This document shows, one piece after another, positions 1 to 6,049 of a stretch of 6,049 nucleotides of DNA. A program made the translations under genes and the position numbers. Numbering within the stretch: position 1 is the first letter of the stretch; every line of letters starts with the position of its first letter. Source of the DNA: Micrococcales bacterium (lineage in GTDB: Bacteria; Actinomycetota; Actinomycetes; Actinomycetales; Cellulomonadaceae); contig WRCL01000129.1 of assembly GCA_009783975.1 (NCBI GenBank), forward strand, positions 1 through 6,049. The letters run 5' to 3'. The notes beneath the pieces are model-generated. The model did not search any database. It had not been told where the DNA came from and saw only the letters and a program-made list of their open reading frames with translations.

Positions 1-2
1 CC

Positions 3-722
3 CTGGTCGCGCGGGTCGTCGACGACCTGGTCAAGAAGATGGCCACCGAGGTCCAACGCTCGTTCTTCGGCACCCGGTCGGCACGGCGGTCGGTCGTGCC
101 CCGTGCCGCCGACTTCGACATCCGCCGCACCGTGCGGGCCAACCTTGGCCGGTACGACCCTGCGACTGGCCGCGTGACCATCGAGACGCCGTACTTCACC
201 TCCCGCACCCGCCGGCACACCGAACGCTGGCAGGTGATCTTGCTCGTCGACCAGTCCGGGTCGATGACCGACTCGGTCATCCACTCGGCGGTCACCGCCG
301 CGTGCCTGTGGGGTGTGCCAGGGCTCAAGACGCACCTGGTCGCGTTCGACACGAGCGTCGTCGACCTCACCAGCGACGTCGAAGACCCCGTCGAGCTGTT
401 GATGAAAGTCCAGCTCGGCGGGGGCACGGACATCGCCCAAGCGGTGCGGTATGCCGCGACGCTCGTGGAGAACCCGCGGCGCACGATCGTCGCGCTCATC
501 ACCGACTTCTACGAAGGCGGTGATGCCCACGACCTGGTACGTCAGGTCTCCGGCCTGGTCAACGGCGGTTCGGTGGTGCTCGGCCTGGCCGCCCTGGACA
601 GCGCCGCGAACCCTGACTACGACCGCGGCACCGCCCAGCGCCTGGCTGACGTCGGTGCCCGTGTCGGGGCGATGACCCCTGGCGAGCTCGCCGGTTTCGT
701 CGCCGAGGCGGTGGGCCGGTGA
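3..722 (+). CDS. VWA (von Willebrand factor A) domain protein, YehP-like, 5'-partial
   Basis: This is the C-terminal 239 residues of a VWA protein. The frame is open to the left edge, and the family (E. coli YehP is about 380 residues, from memory) has more N-terminal sequence, so the true start lies outside. The ATG at 39 is probably an internal Met. Counting from that Met, a basic stretch with RTVRANLGRY (residues 30-39) leads into the VWA fold. The metal-ion-dependent adhesion site looks intact: DQSGSM (D71, S73, S75), GGGTD (T130) and ITDFYEGG (D156). No signal peptide or membrane segment is visible in this part, so a cytoplasmic protein is likely. VWA proteins of this type usually pair with a MoxR-type AAA ATPase and bind partners through Mg2+. 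The ATPase is presumably encoded upstream. The stop overlaps the next start by 4 bases, which implies one operon. The family call is strong; the cellular role is unknown. Confidence 0.93.
   Translation: MVARVVDDLVKKMATEVQRSFFGTRSARRSVVPRAADFDIRRTVRANLGRYDPATGRVTIETPYFTSRTRRHTERWQVILLVDQSGSMTDSVIHSAVTAACLWGVPGLKTHLVAFDTSVVDLTSDVEDPVELLMKVQLGGGTDIAQAVRYAATLVENPRRTIVALITDFYEGGDAHDLVRQVSGLVNGGSVVLGLAALDSAANPDYDRGTAQRLADVGARVGAMTPGELAGFVAEAVGR
719..722 (+). promoter_or_regulatory. GTGA stop/start overlap coupling VWA and SWIM genes
   Basis: The four bases GTGA contain the GTG start of the SWIM gene and, one base later, the TGA stop of the VWA gene. This arrangement normally goes with translational coupling by terminating ribosomes and suggests the two proteins are made in a linked ratio. 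The overlap is read directly; the coupling is inferred. Confidence 0.85.
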
Positions 723-2578
723 CCCGCGAGGACCTGCTCGCCCTCAACGAGGCTGTGCTGGTGACCCTGGCCACCAAGGGCCTCGTGGCGCGCGCAGGGC
801 GGATGGTCGCGTCGGTGCACGTGAGCGTCGCCGACGACGGGACCGTCACCGGCACGACCGACGACGCCACCGTCACCGTCCCGCCTGGGGGCCTGGACCA
901 GGCGCGGTGCACCTGCCCGGCGCCCGGTGTGTGCCGGCACCTGGTCGCCACGGTCTTGGCGTACCAGGCCACCCACGAGGGCGGACCAGCACCGCAGGTG
1001 TGGGACCCCGCGCAGTTCACTGACACCCAGCTGACCGACCTGCTCGGCGCCCGACTGGTGACCAGCGCCCGCACCATGGCAGCAGGTGGCTTGGCCGCGA
1101 CCGTCCACCGCGGGATGAGCCCGTGGGTGGAGCTGCCGACCGCGTCAGTGCGGTTCTTGGTGCCCCACGACCTGGCCTACGCGGTCAGCGACGCGACCGA
1201 CCCGCGCCTGGTCGCCTTGGCGGTGTGGGCGTGCCGCGCCGCCGCTGACCAGGACCCGTCAGCCGACCAGGTGCGCGTCGAGGTGCGGCCAGCCGGCACC
1301 AGCGCCGCCGGGTACCCGCAGGTCGTCGAACAGCTGGACCGTCTGCTGGCCACCGGGGTGATGAACCTGGGCACCGGGTTCGGGTTCGCCGCGCTGCGCC
1401 GCGGGCTGGTCGGCCTGCAGTGGCCCGCCGACGGCCTGGACGACCTGGTCGAACAGCTGCAGGCGTACCAGCAGCGCCAGGCCGTGCACGACGAGCTGCG
1501 CACCGCCGACGTCCTCGCCGAGCTGTACGGGCGGCACCGCGCGGTGACGAGCTGCGCACCGGTCATCGTCCCTGACGTCTTGGGCACCGAGGTGGCGGCG
1601 TCGACCGCGTGCGCCCGTCTGCGCCTGGTCGGCCTGGGGGCCCGGGTGCGTGCTGTGCCGTCGGGGGAGTCCGTGGCTTTCGACGCCCAGGTGTACCTCG
1701 CCGACGCCGCGTCGGGGGTGGTGCTCGTCCTGCCCCACCAGTGGGTGGGCACTGCCGAGACCGTCCCTGCCTTGCGCCGGGTCGCCACGACGACGCTGGG
1801 CGCGCTGGCCATGAGCAACGTCCTCACCCAGTCCGCGCACCGTTCGGCCCGCCGGGTGCTGCGCCTGGCCCGCTCACGGATCGCCCCAACATCGGTGCTG
1901 CCCCTGGGTGACGCGTGGGCGTCGCTGCCGGCGATCCTCGTCGTCGCGGACTACGCGGCGGCCGCCGAGCGCCTGGCGGCCCTGCCCCCGCGGTACGTGC
2001 GCCCACGCGTCGCCGCCGAAAACCTCCGCGTGCTCGCCGTCGCCGAGGTCCGCGACGTCGTGTACCACCCCGGAGACCAGCGCCTGACCGCGCAGGTGCT
2101 CGACACCCACGGCAGCACCGCTCACGTGGTCTGCGACTACAACCCCGCGTCCCCCGGTGGTCTGGACGCCGCCGCCCGCCTCCTGGCCGATCCGGGCCTT
2201 CGCTGGGTCGCTGGCCACGTCACCCGCCGTGAGCGCCGCCTGCTCGTGCGTCCCACGGCCTTGTGGTCGGCGTCGGGCGCCGTGGCCCTGGACGTCGCGA
2301 CCGATGACCTCCGCGTCGACCTGGACCTGGGCGCACCCCCGCCCGGCGACCTCATCGACGAGGCCATCGCCGCGGGTCTGGCGGCCCTGGCCGCCCTGGC
2401 CCACCGCGGCCTCGCCGCACCTGGCCGCGCAGCCCTCGACCGCGTGTCGGAGGCCAGCGACCTGCTCACCACCTGCGGCCTGCCGATCATGGGCACCACC
2501 GTCGCTCACGCCCCGACCAGCCCCACCGCCTGGGTCGACGCCATGGTCTGGCTCACCGTCGCCGCCGAGAGCCGCTGA
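719..2578 (+). CDS. SWIM zinc-finger domain protein, YehQ-like
   Basis: This complete 619-residue protein starts with GTG at 719-721, inside the stop of the VWA gene (GTGA overlap). A GAGG at 705-708 sits 10 bases upstream as a plausible ribosome site. The diagnostic feature is a SWIM motif, CxCx5CxH, near the N-terminus: CTCPAPGVCRH with C64, C66, C72 and H74. It is expected to bind one zinc ion and act in protein or nucleic-acid binding. The remaining ~540 residues match no domain I can name. They are mixed alpha/beta in character, rich in Ala, Val, Leu and Asp, with a run of Ala/Leu helix around residues 545-575. No signal peptide or membrane segment is seen. GC is about 72-75% on lines I counted and third positions are nearly all G/C, so this looks like a resident gene. 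Position next to a VWA gene and upstream of DUF4132 matches the yehP-yehQ neighbourhood. Molecular function is unknown; an adaptor role is inference. Confidence 0.9.
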   Translation: MTREDLLALNEAVLVTLATKGLVARAGRMVASVHVSVADDGTVTGTTDDATVTVPPGGLDQARCTCPAPGVCRHLVATVLAYQATHEGGPAPQVWDPAQFTDTQLTDLLGARLVTSARTMAAGGLAATVHRGMSPWVELPTASVRFLVPHDLAYAVSDATDPRLVALAVWACRAAADQDPSADQVRVEVRPAGTSAAGYPQVVEQLDRLLATGVMNLGTGFGFAALRRGLVGLQWPADGLDDLVEQLQAYQQRQAVHDELRTADVLAELYGRHRAVTSCAPVIVPDVLGTEVAASTACARLRLVGLGARVRAVPSGESVAFDAQVYLADAASGVVLVLPHQWVGTAETVPALRRVATTTLGALAMSNVLTQSAHRSARRVLRLARSRIAPTSVLPLGDAWASLPAILVVADYAAAAERLAALPPRYVRPRVAAENLRVLAVAEVRDVVYHPGDQRLTAQVLDTHGSTAHVVCDYNPASPGGLDAAARLLADPGLRWVAGHVTRRERRLLVRPTALWSASGAVALDVATDDLRVDLDLGAPPPGDLIDEAIAAGLAALAALAHRGLAAPGRAALDRVSEASDLLTTCGLPIMGTTVAHAPTSPTAWVDAMVWLTVAAESR

Positions 2579-2581
2579 CCG

Positions 2582-2608
2582 ATGTTTCAGCCTGGCACAC
2601 ATGTTTCA
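2582..2608 (+). repeat. Perfect 8-base direct repeat, ATGTTTCA x2
   Basis: ATGTTTCA occurs at 2582-2589 and again at 2601-2608, 19 bases start to start, or slightly under two helical turns. The spacing suits a regulator binding the same DNA face twice. It could equally be a remnant of a mobile-element end, or chance. Only the repeat itself is certain. Confidence 0.6.
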
Positions 2609-2668
2609 AGATCCGAACAACAAAGCGTCCCCACGAGCCGGCGCGCTCACGTAGGTTCGAGGACATGA
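2582..2668 (+). CDS. Possible 28-codon bridging ORF (doubtful)
   Basis: An ATG three bases after the SWIM stop opens a 28-codon frame whose TGA (2666-2668) overlaps the ATG of the DUF4132 gene as ATGA. If translated, it would carry ribosomes across the gap and couple the two large genes. The peptide begins MFQPGTHVSR and is basic, with no domain. Against it, there is only a weak purine stretch (GAGAG, about 2567-2571) upstream, and only about half of its third codon positions are G/C, against almost all in the SWIM gene. I rate chance as more likely than a real gene. Confidence 0.13.
   Translation: MFQPGTHVSRSEQQSVPTSRRAHVGSRT
2652..2657 (+). promoter_or_regulatory. Candidate -10 element (TAGGTT) for leaderless transcription of the DUF4132 gene
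   Basis: TAGGTT fits the actinobacterial TANNNT -10 pattern and ends exactly 7 bases before the A of the ATG at 2665. That is the classic spacing when transcription starts at the start codon itself. The only Shine-Dalgarno-like string, GAGGA at 2659-2663, lies one base from the ATG, too close for normal use, which also favours a leaderless mRNA. No good -35 box is seen at 16-18 bases upstream, where the sequence is C-rich, so the promoter is only a candidate. Confidence 0.45.
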
Positions 2669-5600
2669 CCGAATCCTCACCGTACGAGTTCGTCTTCCCC
2701 CAGCACCTCATCAAGGACGTGCTGCCTCGTCCGGGAGGTGTGGAGGTTCCCCAGCCCGCGTTCGCCAAGGACGCCGCCGACCAGTGGTGGGCCCTGCTCG
2801 ACGAGGCCCGCCCCAGGGTCGCCGAGCTGTTGGCGGCGCCTGCGACGGACCCCGACCTCGTTGTTGCGGCTCACGACGAGTCATCCCCGGTCTGGGCTGC
2901 ACTGGCGCTGCACGTGACCAGGCCGGACTCGTGGGTGGATTGTGCCGTGGCAGCCGCCGGGCCGGTCTTCGCAGCCGAGACCATGATCTGGTTCGGGTCG
3001 ACAGAGTACCTAGGACCAACAAACAAGCGCCGCCTGCTCGGTTTCGTGCGAAACCCGGGCGCAGAGGACGACCGGGACGGAAGGAAGTGGGCCGCCTACC
3101 GGCTGTACGAGCCCTGTCGACGCCTGCGTGTCCGGCTGGCCGCCACCGGATGGGACGGGATCGACGCGCTCGAACCTCTCGCCCCCCTCGGCGAGAGCGC
3201 GCGGCTGCTGATGTCGATGCTGGTCCCACAACGTCGTGACTGGTATGCCGCTGCTCCACCCTCCCACGCGCTCCTGGTCTCCACAAGCACGCTTGACGAA
3301 CTGATGGCGTTTCCCGGCCTGCCCCAGTGGGATGAGCAACCGCTGTGGCCGACCCTGCTCGACGGTCTTGGAACCGATCTCGCCGAGTATGTCGCGGCGG
3401 TTGTCGCATCGTGGTCAGGTGACGAGTTGTCCTGGTCGGCCGATAGTATCCCCAGCAGTGTCGTCGCTGAGATCCCCACTCACGCTGCTCTCTGCGTGCT
3501 TCTCAAGACCGCAGATGTTAGCCGAGAGGCGGCGGCGGCTGTCGTCGGATATGCCCGGCGATGGCCTCGGGTTGCTGCACCCGTCCTCGCGGCATCAGCA
3601 GCCACGAACCCCAGGAGCAGAACGCTGCTGGGCATGCTGTTGGTGGACGACCTGGCCGAGCACCGTGACGACTTCACCGCCGAGGAGTGGGCGGTCATCG
3701 AGACGCACGCCAAGGCGGCGGACGGTCCGGTTGCCGAGGCGCCGATGGTCCCGGGTCTGTTGATGACATTGCCGTGGGACGACCGTTCCGGCGTGCCAGT
3801 CCTCAAGCTGAAGGCCCCGTCGTCGGGTGCCGAATCGCACTGGCTCCCCGGAGAGCGTGAGGAATGGCTGATGCGGCCGGGACCGCGGGACGACGTCGTG
3901 GGATTGGTGCTCAGCCAGGTCGCGACGGTGGATCCGCTCTCGGAGGCTAGGATCGCCGAGATAGTGGATTCTTTCTTGAATAGGTCGCACAGCCACGTCG
4001 GCTGGGTAGCGATGTATCAGTTCTTTGCTGAGGCTCCACTGGAGACGACGACTCCGGTCGTCGAAGAGACGCGCGGCAGGCACTGGTACTCCGTTCCCTC
4101 CTTGGAGCGTGTGATCCTTGGCAGGCAGGAAGACTCAGAGGTTTCTGCAGAACTCGCACTTGCCTGGGCCACGCGGTCACATGAACCGTCCAGATGGACA
4201 ATCTTGCCATTCGTCAGCAACGCCATCGTGACGAAGGTCTCCGAATGGCTGTCGAGCAGGAAGAGAGATATCCGAGACGATGCGATAAAGTATCTTCGGC
4301 GTCACGCTGGTTCGGCAGCCCGTTTCTTGGTGCCAGCGGCGCTGGGCAAACGTGGAAAGGCGCAGCACACTGCTCTGTCGGGGCTCATGGTGCTGCACGA
4401 CAGTGGTCACGGCGACGCGGTGGCCGAGGCTGCGGCGAGTTTCGGCGAGGCTTCCGCACAAGCGTGGGAGACGGTGGTCGCCGCCGGTCCGGCCGTGCTC
4501 GGTCTGCCTGCGAAGGTGCCGGTGCTGCCGGGTTGGTTGGCGGTCGCGGCGCTGCCGCAGGTGCAGCTGTCCAGCGGTGCGGGTGCTCTGCCGACGACGG
4601 CCGTGGAGAACCTGGCGACCATGCTGGCGATCTCGACCATGGACGCCCCGTACGCAGGTCTTGAGGTCGTCCGCGAATCGTGCACACCCGAGTCGTCGTC
4701 GGCGTTCGTGTGGGGGTTGTTCGAGCAGTGGCGGGTCGCGGGGTACCCCGCGTCGGAGGGCTGGGTCCTGGACGCCCTGGCCTTGCTCGGTGACGACGGC
4801 ACAGCTCGTCGCCTGGCTCCGCTGGTACGGGCGTGGCCGGGGGAGTCGTCGCACCAACGGGCTGTCAAGGGCCTGGACGTGCTGCTGGGGATCGGCACGG
4901 ATGTGGCGTTGATGCAGCTGCACTCGATCTCGCAGAAGGTGAAGTTCAAAGGCATCAAAGACCAAGCCCAGGCCCGGATCGAGGACCTGGCCGAGCAGAT
5001 GGGCCTGACCGCCGCGCAGCTGTCGGACCGGTTGGTGCCCGACCTTGGTCTGGGGGCAGACGGGACGATGGTTCTGGACTTTGGCGACACGACCTTCACG
5101 GTCGGGTTCGACCAACAGCTGCGACCCACGATCACTGACGCCGACGGCAAGCCCCGCAAGGCGCTGCCCCGGTCGACCAAGGAACCGGGTGCCTCGCAGG
5201 TGAAACGTCTTGCCCTGCTGAAGAAGGACGTCCGGGACCTGGCAGCGCTGCAGTTGCGTCGTCTGGAAGAGGCGATGGTCACCCAGCGCGGGTGGACATT
5301 GGAGGAGTTCACCACCTACCTGGTGGACCATCCGTTGGTGTGGCACCTGACCCGTCGTCTGGTGTGGCACGCCGACAACGGGTTCTTCCGTGTCGCTGAG
5401 GACAAGACCTTCGCTGACGCCAATGACGAGACGTTCGTCCCCGCTGGCACGGTCCGGGTCGCTCACCAGCTCAACCTTGCCGGCGAGTCATCCCGCTGGG
5501 CGCAGGTGCTGGTCGACTACGAGGTCGTTCAACCGTTCCAGCAGGTCGGACGCGCCACGTACACCGCAGGTCAGGTGACCCAGTTCGACACGATGCGCGT

Positions 5601-6049
5601 CCCCAGCACCCAGGTGCTGAGCCTGGAAGGCCGCGGGTGGCGGCGCGGCCCGGCGATGGACGGCGGTGGCCAGTGGACGATCGACCGTCCCCTGCCCGAC
5701 GGGACGGTCTGGGAGCTGGGTCTGGACCCAGGGTTCACCGTCGGCATTCCTACCGAACACGAGGAGCAGACCCTGCACCCGGCCAGCCTGGACGGTCTGG
5801 ACCCGATCGTCGTGTCAGAGATCGTCCGCGACCTGAACCTGCTGTGGGGCGACGGCGGAACCGCGTCGACACTGGGTGATGACGTCATGGCTGAGCTGGA
5901 GACCGCCGACAACGCCACCCGTCTGGCCCTGGCTCGCTCCGGCCGGCCCCTGCCTGTGCCCGCCCAGCAGCGTCTGGTCGCCGACGGTGACGCGAAGACG
6001 CTCCAGGCGCTCACCCGCCGCCACGACCTGGACCCGGAGGTTTTCGCAG
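2665..6049 (+). CDS. DUF4132 domain protein, MolR/YehI-like, 3'-partial
   Basis: A single frame runs from ATG 2665 to the right edge without a stop (1128 complete codons) and continues outside. I read it through codon by codon and saw no frameshift. No other usable start lies in the gap upstream. Residues 1 to about 460 are helical and Trp-rich in places, and I recognise no domain there; no N-terminal WGR domain is seen. Residues about 460-790 look like alpha-helical (HEAT-like) repeats, ending in a typical stretch with ALLGDDGTARRLAPL (from about 705) and QKVKFKGIKDQA (from 757). The DUF4132 core follows: LDFGDTTFTVGFD (803 on), ALKKDVR-type helix, GWTLEEF (876 on), DHPLVWHLTRRLVW (888-901) and DYEVVQPFQQVGR (951 on). 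E. coli YehI is about 1200 residues (from memory), so perhaps 100 residues are missing. No signal peptide or membrane segment. The old name MolR came from a proposed molybdate link; actual function is unknown. Context suggests it is the large partner of the VWA/SWIM pair. Confidence 0.9.
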   Translation, partial: MTESSPYEFVFPQHLIKDVLPRPGGVEVPQPAFAKDAADQWWALLDEARPRVAELLAAPATDPDLVVAAHDESSPVWAALALHVTRPDSWVDCAVAAAGPVFAAETMIWFGSTEYLGPTNKRRLLGFVRNPGAEDDRDGRKWAAYRLYEPCRRLRVRLAATGWDGIDALEPLAPLGESARLLMSMLVPQRRDWYAAAPPSHALLVSTSTLDELMAFPGLPQWDEQPLWPTLLDGLGTDLAEYVAAVVASWSGDELSWSADSIPSSVVAEIPTHAALCVLLKTADVSREAAAAVVGYARRWPRVAAPVLAASAATNPRSRTLLGMLLVDDLAEHRDDFTAEEWAVIETHAKAADGPVAEAPMVPGLLMTLPWDDRSGVPVLKLKAPSSGAESHWLPGEREEWLMRPGPRDDVVGLVLSQVATVDPLSEARIAEIVDSFLNRSHSHVGWVAMYQFFAEAPLETTTPVVEETRGRHWYSVPSLERVILGRQEDSEVSAELALAWATRSHEPSRWTILPFVSNAIVTKVSEWLSSRKRDIRDDAIKYLRRHAGSAARFLVPAALGKRGKAQHTALSGLMVLHDSGHGDAVAEAAASFGEASAQAWETVVAAGPAVLGLPAKVPVLPGWLAVAALPQVQLSSGAGALPTTAVENLATMLAISTMDAPYAGLEVVRESCTPESSSAFVWGLFEQWRVAGYPASEGWVLDALALLGDDGTARRLAPLVRAWPGESSHQRAVKGLDVLLGIGTDVALMQLHSISQKVKFKGIKDQAQARIEDLAEQMGLTAAQLSDRLVPDLGLGADGTMVLDFGDTTFTVGFDQQLRPTITDADGKPRKALPRSTKEPGASQVKRLALLKKDVRDLAALQLRRLEEAMVTQRGWTLEEFTTYLVDHPLVWHLTRRLVWHADNGFFRVAEDKTFADANDETFVPAGTVRVAHQLNLAGESSRWAQVLVDYEVVQPFQQVGRATYTAGQVTQFDTMRVPSTQVLSLEGRGWRRGPAMDGGGQWTIDRPLPDGTVWELGLDPGFTVGIPTEHEEQTLHPASLDGLDPIVVSEIVRDLNLLWGDGGTASTLGDDVMAELETADNATRLALARSGRPLPVPAQQRLVADGDAKTLQALTRRHDLDPEVFA

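Larger units (their letters stand above)
2579..2664. other. Intergenic gap between the SWIM and DUF4132 genes
   Basis: These 86 bases are the only non-coding stretch of note. The gap is less GC-rich than the genes on either side and contains a direct repeat of ATGTTTCA and a TAGGTT element just before the downstream ATG. A short GAGC/GCTC pair (2635-2638 and 2645-2648) could form a 4-base-pair stem, too weak to call a terminator. The gap suggests DUF4132 may be transcribed from its own promoter as well as by read-through. Confidence 0.7.

Noticed and set aside
39..722. Taking ATG 39 as the true start of the VWA gene
   Set aside because: The frame continues open to the window edge with ordinary coding sequence, and the family has a longer N-terminal part. 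A partial gene is more likely.
2365..2440. Ala/Leu-rich repetitive stretch in the SWIM protein as a possible tandem repeat
   Set aside because: The bases resemble a repeat (ggccctggcc units) only because of Ala-Leu-Ala codons in a helix; there is no regular repeat unit.
1874..2602. A 242-codon open frame on the - strand, and other antisense frames over the SWIM gene
   Set aside because: The + strand frame has the SWIM motif, a coupled start and near-complete G/C third positions. The antisense frames are low-complexity Gly/Arg/Ala sequence.
2635..2648. GAGC...GCTC hairpin as a terminator after the SWIM gene
   Set aside because: The stem is only 4 base pairs, flanking bases do not pair, and there is no T run after it.
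2784..3239. A 151-codon + strand frame at the start of the DUF4132 gene
   Set aside because: It overlaps the DUF4132 frame out of phase and its translation is Arg/Gly-rich low complexity. The long in-phase frame explains the region.
4177..5466. A 429-codon open frame on the - strand
   Set aside because: It lies entirely antisense to the DUF4132 gene, whose conserved motifs run through the same bases. Its translation is rich in Arg, Gln and His with no domain, as expected for a GC-rich shadow frame.

Overview
The window is very GC-rich with strongly G/C-biased third codon positions, compact genes and a GTGA stop/start overlap. This fits a high-GC actinobacterium. A Micrococcales-type genome such as the Cellulomonas relatives is my guess from composition only. 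Everything recognisable lies on the + strand.

Layout. (1) Positions 3-722 hold the C-terminal part of a von Willebrand factor A (VWA) protein; its start lies upstream of the window. (2) Positions 719-2578 hold a complete 619-residue SWIM zinc-finger protein. It is coupled to the VWA gene by a 4-base overlap. (3) An 86-base gap (2579-2664) carries a perfect 8-base direct repeat and a -10-like element placed exactly for a leaderless transcript. (4) Positions 2665 to the right edge hold a very large DUF4132-family (MolR/YehI-like) gene. It reads open for 1128 codons with no stop and continues past the window.

How the genes fit together. From memory of family neighbourhoods, VWA + SWIM + DUF4132 is the gene set of the E. 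coli yehI-yehQ region, where YehL is an AAA ATPase, YehP a VWA protein, YehQ a SWIM protein and YehI a DUF4132 protein. Similar actinobacterial clusters also include MoxR-type AAA ATPases and DUF5682 or DUF5691 proteins. The expected ATPase and its partners would lie upstream of position 1. The likely general picture is an ATPase-VWA chaperone-like machine working with a zinc-binding adaptor and a large helical-repeat protein. No biochemical role is established that I can cite, so function stays open.

The main oddities are the promoter-like gap and a marked fall in GC and GC3 inside the DUF4132 gene (about 3950-4320). The family-typical C-terminal part lies downstream of that fall, and the N-terminal part is unrecognised. 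I found no RNA genes, CRISPR arrays, complete insertion sequences or convincing terminators.
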